Assembly (NCBI GenBank): GCA_009774175.1
Contig: VSNG01000036.1
Span: 1 to 30,907 of the forward strand
Source: Lachnospiraceae bacterium
GTDB taxonomy: Bacteria > Bacillota > Clostridia > Lachnospirales > Lachnospiraceae
DNA: 30,907 nucleotides
Reading direction: 5' to 3'
In this document: positions 23,729 through 30,853 of the stretch, in pieces
Numbering within the stretch: the stretch's first letter is position 1
Layout of the letters: each line of letters starts with the position of its first letter
Notes under the pieces: model-generated
Told to the model about the DNA's origin: nothing
The model's database searches: none
What the model saw: only the letters and a program-made list of their open reading frames with translations
Made by a program: the position numbers and the translations under genes

Positions 23729-24652
23729 TTGTTTACAGAAGCTATCATTGTGATTGGAATAGTGATTGTCCTTTTTTCTGTTTGCAGTTCTGTGCGGACC
23801 GTCCGGCGTGTAAAAAAGGAGATTTCGGAAATAGCTGATGCTTTGGAAGATATAAAAAACGGGAATGGAAACAGGCGTATTTTAGCAGAAACACATGAGC
23901 TTATTGCCCCTCTTGCTTATGCAATCAACGATATTATCCTGTCTTATGAAAAAAGGCTTTCTGCCTATCACCAGACGGACGAAACAAACAGGCAGCTTAT
24001 GACGAGCCTTTCCCATGATGTAAGAACACCGCTTACCACACTGATTGGGTATTTGGACGCTGCACACAAAGGGATTGTAGACGGAAAAGAACGTGACGAC
24101 TATATAGAAACTGCCCGCCGGAAAGCGCATGACTTGAAAGAATATATAGACGTGCTTTTTGATTGGTTTAAGTTAGGTTCTAATGAATTTTCCATGAACA
24201 TAGCGGAGATTGATTTAACAGAGCTGACACGCAATATACTAATTGACTGGATACCGATATTTGAAGATACACAGGTAGATTTCTCGATTGACATTCCAGA
24301 ACAGCCTTTCCGGGTGCAGATTGACCCGGACGGCTATATGCGGATATTAAACAACCTGATACAAAATGTAATCTCCCATAGCCATGCAGATAAAATTGAA
24401 ATCGCTTTATCGGAACAGAACAGGAATATAAAGATTCTCCTGTCTGATAATGGAATAGGGATTGGCAAGGAGGACTTAAAGCATATTTTTGATCGGCTGT
24501 ATAAATGCGATAAAGGACGGTCTGAAAAAGGCAGCGGTCTTGGTCTGTCTATCGTACATGAGCTTGTTGAAAAATTAAACGGAACAATAACGGCAGACAG
24601 CACACCGGGAAAAGGAACAATTTTCACCCTGTTTTTCCCTTTGATAGACTAA
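23729..24652 (+). CDS. Sensor histidine kinase of the peptide-response system
   Basis: A 307-residue kinase. One N-terminal membrane segment (AIIVIGIVIVLFSVCSSV) without any sizeable extracellular domain is followed by a HAMP-like linker. The H-box is SLSHDVRTPLT with His96; then the N-box NLIQNVISHS, G1 DNGIGIG and G2 GSGLGLSIV. It starts at TTG 23729, 8 nt after AGTAAGGAGG. The lack of a sensor domain fits intramembrane-sensing kinases that depend on a transporter or detect peptides at the membrane. Confidence 0.92.
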   Translation: MFTEAIIVIGIVIVLFSVCSSVRTVRRVKKEISEIADALEDIKNGNGNRRILAETHELIAPLAYAINDIILSYEKRLSAYHQTDETNRQLMTSLSHDVRTPLTTLIGYLDAAHKGIVDGKERDDYIETARRKAHDLKEYIDVLFDWFKLGSNEFSMNIAEIDLTELTRNILIDWIPIFEDTQVDFSIDIPEQPFRVQIDPDGYMRILNNLIQNVISHSHADKIEIALSEQNRNIKILLSDNGIGIGKEDLKHIFDRLYKCDKGRSEKGSGLGLSIVHELVEKLNGTITADSTPGKGTIFTLFFPLID

Positions 24653-24656
24653 TCAG

Positions 24657-24687
24657 CTCCCGCCCCTTATGGCGGGAGTAATTATTT
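24657..24687 (+). terminator. Hairpin between kinase gene and transporter operon
   Basis: CTCCCGCC (24657-24664) and GGCGGGAG (24671-24678), loop CCTTAT, followed by TAATTATTT. It starts 5 nt after the kinase stop and would separate the regulatory operon from the inducible transporter operon. The T-run is broken, so read-through is possible. Confidence 0.75.
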
Positions 24688-24710
24688 GTAAAAATCTGAG
24701 CTTTTCAAAT

Positions 24711-24754
24711 TGCAAGGTTAATGCAAGATTGGTGCAAGGTTAATGCAAGGTTGG
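24711..24754 (+). promoter_or_regulatory. Four tandem 11-bp repeats, probable response-regulator operator
   Basis: TGCAAGGTTAA, TGCAAGATTGG, TGCAAGGTTAA and TGCAAGGTTGG follow each other without any gap (consensus TGCAAGRTTRR). The 11-bp period places them on one face of the helix. They cover the position where a -35 box would lie for the TAGAAT (24760-24765), a layout typical of OmpR-family activators binding head-to-tail. Confidence 0.85.
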
Positions 24755-24759
24755 CGCGA

Positions 24760-24765
24760 TAGAAT
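24760..24765 (+). promoter_or_regulatory. Probable -10 box of the transporter operon
   Basis: TAGAAT. No recognisable -35 box: at 17-bp spacing the sequence is AAGGTT, inside the third and fourth 11-bp repeats. This suggests a promoter that needs the activator. Confidence 0.6.
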
Positions 24766-24791
24766 GGCAGATATGAGAAGGAGGTTTCGCA

Positions 24792-25715
24792 ATGAGCAAA
24801 TATGTAATTGAAACGAAAAACCTTACAAAGCAATACGAAACACAAAAAAGTGTTGCCAATCTGAACATTCATGTTCAAAAAGGGCGTATCTATGGTCTGC
24901 TTGGCAGAAATGGAGCCGGAAAGACAACGACCATGAAGATGCTGCTTGGACTTACACAGCCGACTTCCGGGGAAGTGACGATTTGGGGGAAGCCCTTACA
25001 GGCAAATGAAAAAAAGCTGTTGCCCCGTATTGGCAGTCTGATTGAATCCCCCGGCTTCTATCCTAATCTCACAGCCACCGAAAATCTGCGCATTTTTGCT
25101 ACCCTGCGGGGAGTGCCGAACCGCAACGCAATTAAAAACGCACTTGATTTAGTTGGTCTGCCTTACAAAGATAAAAAGCTGTTTTCCCAATATTCACTTG
25201 GCATGAAGCAGCGGCTGGCGATTGCACTTGCCATTATGCACGACCCGGAGCTTTTGATTTTAGACGAACCGATCAACGGTCTTGACCCGATTGGAATTGC
25301 AGAAGTCCGTTCCTTTATCCGTGATCTCTGCAATGAGCGTGGAAAAACAATATTGATTTCCAGCCATATCCTTTCCGAAATTGCACTTTTGGCAGACGAT
25401 ATAGGCATTATTGATCACGGTACATTGCTGGAAGAAGAAAGCCTTGCAGAACTGGAAGCAAAGAGCAGCAAGCATATCCGCTTTACTGTTTCGGATACGG
25501 CACAGGCGGCAAGAATTTTAGAACGTATCTTCCATGAGAACCGGTTTACCATACAGGACGACCACAATATACAGGTGCATAATCTTGCTTTACCAATAGG
25601 AAGAATTGTTACTGTTTTTGTAGAAAATGGCCTGGAAGTATCGGAAGCCGCAACTTCAGAAGAAAGCCTTGAAGATTACTTCAAACGTGTAACAGGGGGT
25701 GAGGGGATTGCTTAA
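24792..25715 (+). CDS. ABC transporter ATP-binding protein, lantibiotic/bacitracin protection type
   Basis: A 307-residue ATPase. Walker A GRNGAGKTTT (about 38-47), signature YSLGMKQRLAIAL, Walker B LLILDEPINGLDP and the H-loop SSHIL are all intact. The C-terminal 80 residues are the variable tail of the BcrA/LanF/CprA group. With the two permeases it would remove peptide antibiotics from the membrane; the actual substrate is unknown. ATG after AGAAGGAGGTTTCGC. The 3' end overlaps the next gene by 8 nt. Confidence 0.92.
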   Translation: MSKYVIETKNLTKQYETQKSVANLNIHVQKGRIYGLLGRNGAGKTTTMKMLLGLTQPTSGEVTIWGKPLQANEKKLLPRIGSLIESPGFYPNLTATENLRIFATLRGVPNRNAIKNALDLVGLPYKDKKLFSQYSLGMKQRLAIALAIMHDPELLILDEPINGLDPIGIAEVRSFIRDLCNERGKTILISSHILSEIALLADDIGIIDHGTLLEEESLAELEAKSSKHIRFTVSDTAQAARILERIFHENRFTIQDDHNIQVHNLALPIGRIVTVFVENGLEVSEAATSEESLEDYFKRVTGGEGIA

Positions 25716-26496
25716 ACTGGTTATATGCGAATTTGCAAAATTAAAGCGTAAAAAATTTATATGGCTGGTTGTTCTTTCTGCGTTTTTATTTCCCGTGCCG
25801 CTAACCGTATTGATGACAATGCCACAGACAGCAGAACGATATGACAGTAAGATAGCGATTTTCAATGATTACTTTCAGTCGGTTATGGGCTATGGGGTAG
25901 AATTGCTTTTACCGTGCATGATCGGGGTGATTGCAGCCATGCTCTTTTTTATGGAACGGGATAACGATACATTTAAAAACTTGCGAACTATTCCCATCAC
26001 AAGCACACAGACGATTCTGGCAAAAATAATTGTCCTGTTCTTTTTTGGAATTATTTTCAGTCTGACATCGGTTCTTATAACAATCCTGTGCGGTGGGCTG
26101 ATCGCAGAAGTAAACAGCATTGTTTATCGATTATTTTTTGCGTTGGAAATGGGAATTTTTATTACAGCCGGAACGCTGCCGTTAGTCGTTCTTGTGGTTT
26201 TCTTTAGTAAGAATTATGTATTTTCTGTTTTATTATGTGTCTTTTATAGTGTCCTGAGCCTGACAGCCGAATCCTCTTTTGGCGCACTGCCCAAAGTGAT
26301 GTGCTGGCTGATGCCTATTCCGCTTACAACCCTATGGAGCGCAGGAAATTTAACCGCACATGGCGCTATGGACGGCGTGGGGATGCTGGAAAATTTAATT
26401 CCGACTACATTTCAGACAATCATTATTTTAGCCGTTATCGCTTTGATTTCCGTTATAGTGATTGATTATATGTTTAAAAAGAGAGGGGATGAATGA
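25708..26496 (+). CDS. ABC transporter permease, first (LanE/BcrB-like)
   Basis: A 262-residue permease with about six membrane segments and the typical opening LKLVICEFAKLKRKKFIW. A TTG at 25708 is the likely start, because AGGGGGTG lies 6-8 nt upstream; the GTG at 25699 lies in that binding site. It overlaps the ATPase gene, and its stop is 1 nt before the next start, so the three are tightly coupled. Confidence 0.9.
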   Translation: MLKLVICEFAKLKRKKFIWLVVLSAFLFPVPLTVLMTMPQTAERYDSKIAIFNDYFQSVMGYGVELLLPCMIGVIAAMLFFMERDNDTFKNLRTIPITSTQTILAKIIVLFFFGIIFSLTSVLITILCGGLIAEVNSIVYRLFFALEMGIFITAGTLPLVVLVVFFSKNYVFSVLLCVFYSVLSLTAESSFGALPKVMCWLMPIPLTTLWSAGNLTAHGAMDGVGMLENLIPTTFQTIIILAVIALISVIVIDYMFKKRGDE

Positions 26497-26497
26497 T

Positions 26498-27277
26498 ATG
26501 TTTCGCATGGCTAAGACCGAAATATGGAAATTAAAGCGGTATCATATGATATGGGCAGGTGTTTTCCTAATGCTGCTCTCCGTTGTATTAACGCTTTTTT
26601 CCACAACCGCATTGGACGGAACGGTTTGGACATTTTCTTTTTTTACAGAACAGGTAATCAAAAATAATGCCACAACGATTTTCCCCATGTGCATTGCCCT
26701 CATTGCCGGATATATCATAGCAAGGGAAGGGAAAGACGATACGCTGAAAAGCATTATGACTATTCCTGTTTCTAATAGCAGCCTGTTATGGGGGAAGCTG
26801 CTTGTATGTGCGCTGCTGTCTTTGTTTTTTGGGCTGGTAAGTGCGGCATTCACGGTAATTGCCAATTTGATGATGGGATTTCCGGGAATTTCTGTAACAT
26901 CAGTATTGCAGACATTTATTCAGATTATTCTCAACTGTCTGTTTTTGTATATTGCAGTCATGCCTGTAATTGCGTTCGCTGCCCGTATACCAAACGGACA
27001 TATGCTTGGAACAATTATTGCCTTTGTTTATGGCTATGGCGGTATGTTTGCCTCTGGAAATGTTACGTTAGCAAATGTTTATCCTGTTACTGCAAGTTTA
27101 GGCTTGATCAGCTACCGAAGTTACGATCCAGCGGTACATTGGAATGTGTTAATCTGTCTGTTTAGTATGATTGCCGTATTGATGATTACTGCTGTTTTTG
27201 TATTCACTGCAAAAGGAAACTTGCCAGTCAAGGCAGCAAAAAAGCACAAAAGAACAACAACCAAAAAAGGTTGGTAA
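26498..27277 (+). CDS. ABC transporter permease, second (LanG-like)
   Basis: A 259-residue, six-segment permease (MFRMAKTEIWKLKRYHMIWA at the start), related in build to the first permease. ATG 26498 lies 9 nt after GAGAGGGG; an in-frame upstream TTG lies within the preceding gene. The C-terminal tail is Lys-rich (AAKKHKRTTTKKGW). The pair probably forms a heterodimeric channel as in LanFEG transporters. Confidence 0.9.
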   Translation: MFRMAKTEIWKLKRYHMIWAGVFLMLLSVVLTLFSTTALDGTVWTFSFFTEQVIKNNATTIFPMCIALIAGYIIAREGKDDTLKSIMTIPVSNSSLLWGKLLVCALLSLFFGLVSAAFTVIANLMMGFPGISVTSVLQTFIQIILNCLFLYIAVMPVIAFAARIPNGHMLGTIIAFVYGYGGMFASGNVTLANVYPVTASLGLISYRSYDPAVHWNVLICLFSMIAVLMITAVFVFTAKGNLPVKAAKKHKRTTTKKGW

Positions 27278-27291
27278 GGGAGGATATAGGA

Positions 27292-27675
27292 ATGAAGAGA
27301 AAATTGACTATCGGGATTGCAGCAGTTGTAATACTTATTGTAGGTTTTATTGGTTTTTGTATGTGGTTCCTTTCGGGAACTGGTAGCACATACTATTATT
27401 CACAGATTGATAACAGTAAAATAGAACAGACCGAATCAAAAAGCGGCGTAATTAACTTTAGTGGAAGTATGGACTACTCATACACTTTATTTTCTTACGA
27501 TGAGAATGGAAAAGGAAAAGACATTACATTCGGAACATCAAAGGAATTGAAAGAGGGAGCTTTTATCCGTTTAACGGTAATGCCGATCAGGGGTGTTCTT
27601 GAATGGAAAGAGGTGCAATATGACGAACTTCCTGCCGCTGTGCAAAGCAATTATACAGCACCAGCGAATGAGTAA
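27292..27675 (+). CDS. YxeA/DUF1093 family exported or membrane-anchored protein
   Basis: A 127-residue protein. After a basic start, a hydrophobic segment (IAAVVILIVGFIGFCMWFL, about 8-26) is a signal or anchor. The YxeA-type domain follows: YYYSQIDN, YSYTLFSYDENGKGKDITF and RGVLEWKEVQYDELP. YxeA-like proteins occur next to peptide-resistance transporters in other Firmicutes; their mechanism is unclear. ATG 27292 after AAGGGAGGATATAGG. Last gene of the transporter operon. Confidence 0.88.
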   Translation: MKRKLTIGIAAVVILIVGFIGFCMWFLSGTGSTYYYSQIDNSKIEQTESKSGVINFSGSMDYSYTLFSYDENGKGKDITFGTSKELKEGAFIRLTVMPIRGVLEWKEVQYDELPAAVQSNYTAPANE

Positions 27676-27709
27676 GGGCAGTTATGGATTTGGAGTTAAA
27701 ATAACAGAA

Positions 27710-28310
27710 TGACCCGTCCCCGCCAGCATAGACACCTAAAATGAAAGGATTCTAGCCGGTTCTTAGTTATGATCGTTTTTTCTGGTTTTTTCATCTTCAC
27801 AGGATAGCGGAACGATTTTTCTCTTGCCCGCTGTGCCTGTGTGACGACTTATGCAAAAGCTGCTATGCCGCTTTCAAATCTGTCTGGTGTCTACGGCAGC
27901 AGTCCCCCGGCGTCAGATAGCCGTTTGCCTCGTGAATACGCTTACGGTTATAAAATATCCATATATATTCGAATACTGCTGATGAAACCGTGTTCTTTTG
28001 TAAGCCATTGCGCCATCTTTGCGATCCGGTATTTGGAACGGTTGTGTTCCATGTAAAGATAACGGATCACTTCAGGTTCTTGGCAAAGAAGGCACTTGCT
28101 TTTTTTAGGAATTCACTTTCCTCTTCCAGATCTTTAATGCGTTTTTTGAGGGCGCGCAGTTGGGCATCTTCCTGATGGAGGTTGCCACTGCCGACAAAGG
28201 GTTCTGTGGGATGTTCCTTAAAGCGGGACATCCATGTGTAGAGGGTGTTTACATGGATGCCCAGTTACCCTGCGACCTGTGCTGCAGGATTTACTACTTC
28301 TTTTACTATC
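27710..28310 (-). mobile_element. Degenerate IS3-family insertion sequence remnant
   Basis: Starting TGACCCGTCCCC at 27710, about 27 bp look like the terminal inverted repeat at the 3' end (IS3 ends begin TG). The minus strand then encodes the C-terminus and N-terminus of OrfB, joined by a large internal deletion, and most of OrfA. No copy of the opposite end is seen near 28310-28360, so that end is lost. It cannot transpose by itself. Confidence 0.82.
27863..28310 (-). pseudogene. IS3-family transposase OrfA/OrfB, broken
   Basis: Reading the minus strand from about 28310, OrfA is visible as HVNTLYTWMSRFKEHPTEPF and, near its end, KDLEEESEFLKKASAFFAKN, with an internal stop just before HVNTLY. 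OrfB follows as MEHNRSKYRIAKMAQWLTKE and then jumps, with a frame change, to its last residues (FYNRKRIHEANGYLTPGD) and a stop at 27863-27865. The catalytic DDE core between those is missing. OrfA also lacks its N-terminal start. Confidence 0.85.
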
Positions 28311-28606
28311 ACCCAGAGGGAAAACCTAAAGGTTTATGAGGGTATATGAGAACTTCTCCCCATATCTAAACTGCCGGAAAAGCCTGCGAATACAGGCTAT
28401 TTCGACATATAAGAATTTCTAAAGAGATAATCTAATTTTACCAATAATTTTTATTTTAGAAAATGCCTTGAATAAAGGATTTACAGGGGAAAGTTTGGAT
28501 TTCTTCTAAGTTTTGATTTGTGTGTAAAAATCCAAAAGTTTAGATTTTTCCACAATGCCGACTACTACGGAATCCCTCTCTTCATTTTATATAACATGAC
28601 ATTCTG
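28311..28606. other. Gap with two inverted repeats, no gene
   Basis: AGCCTG-CGAATA-CAGGCT near 28382-28399 and TTTGGATTT (28494-28502) with AAATCCAAA (28528-28536) are inverted repeats. The second spans a T-rich stretch and could be a weak terminator or a recombination scar. No coding region is supported. Confidence 0.5.
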
Positions 28607-28629
28607 TTGACAGGTTTATGTGTTATAAT
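28607..28629 (+). promoter_or_regulatory. Extended -10 promoter of the WYL regulator gene
   Basis: TGTTATAAT (28621-28629) is a perfect extended -10 box. A TTGACA at 28607-28612 is only 11 bp away, too close for a normal -35. ATAACA and TGTTAT bracket this region as an inverted repeat, a plausible operator for autorepression. Confidence 0.6.
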
Positions 28630-28647
28630 ATACGGGAGGTGATGAAA

Positions 28648-29547
28648 ATGCGGGAAAGCAGATTATTTAGAATTGTGTACTATCTTTTACAGAACGGAAA
28701 GGCAACCGCCCCCGAACTCGCTCAAAAATTTGAAGTATCAATCAGAACCATTTACAGAGATATTGACTCCATAAGCAGCGCTGGAATCCCTATTTATGCA
28801 ACACAGGGAAAAGGGGGAGGTATTTCTATCCTTAACGATTATACGCTGGATAAATCTTTGTTTTCTGAACAAGAACAGGAACAAATGCTAACAGCACTAC
28901 AAGGAATGGTTGCGACCACAGAAGAAAACTCTAATGAATTGCTCACAAAGTTAAGCGGTTTATTTCAGATAAACTCTACAAACTGGATTGAAGTTGATTT
29001 TTCAGACTGGGCGCATCGTACCCCACAGCAAGATACATTTAATATCATCAAAGAAGCCATTTTCCAAAAGAGAGTTATTTCCTTTTGCTATTTTAGTGGA
29101 AAAGGAAATAAGGAGAAAAGAAATGTAAGACCTATCCGGTTAGTATTCAAGAGCAAAAGCTGGTATTTATATTCTTTTTGCCTATTAAGAAATGATTACC
29201 GCTTTTTTAAGTTGACGAGAATAAAAGAGCTTGAAATGCTGTCTGAAACTTTTACGCAAGATTTTACACCGACAAAAATCGAAAAACAAATACAAGTTGA
29301 AAATACTGTTGCCGTTAAGTTAAAATTTGACAGGCAAGCGGCTTTTCGTGTTTATGATGAATTTACAGATAGCATAACAGAAGATTCACAGGGAAATTTA
29401 TATGTCCAAATAGATTTACCCGACAATGAGGTTTTGTATTCTTATGTGATGTCTTTTTCGGATAGCGTTGAGGTAATAGAACCACAGTCTATACGGGAGC
29501 AGATGAAAAAAAGATTACAGAAAATGCAGGAAAAATATAGAACATGA
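28648..29547 (+). CDS. YafY-type transcriptional regulator (HTH + WYL domain)
   Basis: A 299-residue regulator. The N-terminal helix-turn-helix (about 1-60: APELAQKFEVSIRTIYRDID) binds DNA; the WYL domain lies at about 130-210 (KSWYLYSFCLLRNDYRFFKLTRI), followed by the WCX-like C-terminal part. WYL domains are thought to bind small ligands or nucleotides. ATG 28648 is 7 nt after GGGAGGT; upstream in-frame starts lie at or before the promoter. Probably controls itself and the next gene. Confidence 0.9.
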   Translation: MRESRLFRIVYYLLQNGKATAPELAQKFEVSIRTIYRDIDSISSAGIPIYATQGKGGGISILNDYTLDKSLFSEQEQEQMLTALQGMVATTEENSNELLTKLSGLFQINSTNWIEVDFSDWAHRTPQQDTFNIIKEAIFQKRVISFCYFSGKGNKEKRNVRPIRLVFKSKSWYLYSFCLLRNDYRFFKLTRIKELEMLSETFTQDFTPTKIEKQIQVENTVAVKLKFDRQAAFRVYDEFTDSITEDSQGNLYVQIDLPDNEVLYSYVMSFSDSVEVIEPQSIREQMKKRLQKMQEKYRT

Positions 29548-29599
29548 CATTAGGTGTCGGGTTATATTTGATACACTGTTTCCATAAGGAGGTGCTGAT

Positions 29600-30229
29600 A
29601 TGAAATTTGAATGGAGAAAGCACGAAAAAGCCCTGTATGGAGCAAAGATTATACCTGCTTTGGTAGATATACCCACACAAAATTATATTATGATTAAGGG
29701 AAGCGGAAATCCTAACGACACGGATTTTTCAGATAAGGTAGGTGTTCTCTTTTCATTAGCGTATGCTATTAAAATGGGTTATAAATCTACTGCAACTAAA
29801 AATATTTTATCAAATGAAATCCACGACTTTACGGTTTATCCTTTAGAGGGTATCTGGAAACAGAAAAACGGTGATACGGAATCTGCTGCGGGTAAACTCA
29901 GAAAAGAAAATTTGGAATATACCATTATGATACGTCAGCCGGACTTAATCACAGCGGAAATGGTACGTGCTGCATTGGAAAGGGTAAAAATTAAAAAGCC
30001 AAACAGACTGTATGAAGATATTATTTTTGATACGATACATGACGGAAAATGTGTTGAAATTCTGCATATTGGCTCATATGACAATGAGCCATTCTCTTTT
30101 GAAAAAATGGATAAATTTACAGAAGAAAACGGTTTACAACGCATATCAGATTGTCACAGAGAAATCTATTTAACTAATAGAACAAAAGAGGATAAGCTCA
30201 AAACAATTTTGAGGTATAAGGTAAATTAG
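29600..30229 (+). CDS. GyrI-like small-molecule-binding protein
   Basis: A 209-residue protein of the GyrI-like / AraC effector-binding group (COG4832-like). The opening AKIIPALVDIPTQNYIMIKGSGNPNDTDF and the long central block with IMIRQPDLITAEMV are typical; C-terminal HREIYLTNRTKEDKLKTILR. Such genes usually sit behind YafY-type regulators, as here (52 nt apart), suggesting a ligand-sequestering role; the ligand is unknown. ATG after AAGGAGGTGCTGAT. Confidence 0.87.
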   Translation: MKFEWRKHEKALYGAKIIPALVDIPTQNYIMIKGSGNPNDTDFSDKVGVLFSLAYAIKMGYKSTATKNILSNEIHDFTVYPLEGIWKQKNGDTESAAGKLRKENLEYTIMIRQPDLITAEMVRAALERVKIKKPNRLYEDIIFDTIHDGKCVEILHIGSYDNEPFSFEKMDKFTEENGLQRISDCHREIYLTNRTKEDKLKTILRYKVN

Positions 30230-30300
30230 TAAACAGTAAATCCAGTGAGCCGATAAGAATATAAGGCTATACTTGACAGTAGTTTTGGGTTTTGTAATCA

Positions 30301-30331
30301 AGGGGTGACGACTTAAAATGTTGTTGCCCCT
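30301..30331 (+). other. Twelve-pair hairpin upstream of the sigma factor gene
   Basis: AGGGGTGACGAC (30301-30312) pairs along its whole length with GTTGTTGCCCCT (30320-30331), including G-T pairs; loop TTAAAAT. A TTGACA at 30273-30278 lies upstream with only a poor -10. The hairpin may be a terminator-like attenuator for the sigma factor gene, but no T-run follows. Confidence 0.65.
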
Positions 30332-30394
30332 CTGAATTAAAATTGTAACTCTCAACCATGTATCGCCCCATGTGGGAGAAAGGAGGAATCATCT

Positions 30395-30853
30395 ATGCCT
30401 TGCACAGAAGCATACAGGGAACATATCATGTATACGTTCAATGGATATTGCAAGACCGTCATACGCTTTGCTTCTATCAACGCATGGCGTGACAGAAGCA
30501 GGCGGCGGCAAAAAGAAATATCCCTTGAATACCTCACAGAAGAAAAGTTTTACTCTTTAGGCACAACAGACGAATATTTTGAAGCACCCTATGAAGAATA
30601 CCCCATTACGATATGCGGTCAAACAGTTATCCTTACTAACGGGGAACTTGCCGCCGCCCTGTTATCTCTGCCGGAGAAGAACCGGGAAATCATTTTCCTT
30701 TACTTTTTCGGGCATTACACACAGCGGGAAATCGGGGAAATGTACGGACGCTGCCGGAGTACCACCGGGTATCAAATCCGCAGGACTTTACGGCTCCTGC
30801 AAAGGAAAATGGAGGTGCTTTCGCATGGGAAATCCGAACCTTTTGCCCTATGA
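30395..30853 (+). CDS. Sigma-70-like factor, Tn916 Orf7 type
   Basis: A 152-residue protein. The N-terminal half has the Orf7-like pattern RQKEISLEYLTEEKFYSLGT; the C-terminal half is a sigma region 4 helix-turn-helix (LSLPEKNREIIFLYFFGHYT, then IGEMYGRCRSTTGYQIRRTL). In Tn916-family elements this gene regulates excision and transfer. ATG after AAAGGAGGAATCATCT. The 3' end overlaps the next gene by 29 nt. Confidence 0.88.
   Translation: MPCTEAYREHIMYTFNGYCKTVIRFASINAWRDRSRRRQKEISLEYLTEEKFYSLGTTDEYFEAPYEEYPITICGQTVILTNGELAAALLSLPEKNREIIFLYFFGHYTQREIGEMYGRCRSTTGYQIRRTLRLLQRKMEVLSHGKSEPFAL

Noticed and set aside
24711..24754. Short direct repeats as a replication origin iteron set
   Set aside because: The position directly before a -10 box and a transporter gene, beside a two-component system, fits an operator; no replication gene is present.
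27841..28175. Plus-strand open frames over the IS3 remnant
   Set aside because: They are antisense to recognisable transposase pieces and have no start signals.
28607..28612. TTGACA as -35 box for the TATAAT at 28624
   Set aside because: The spacing is 11 bp; the extended TGTTATAAT alone is the better explanation.
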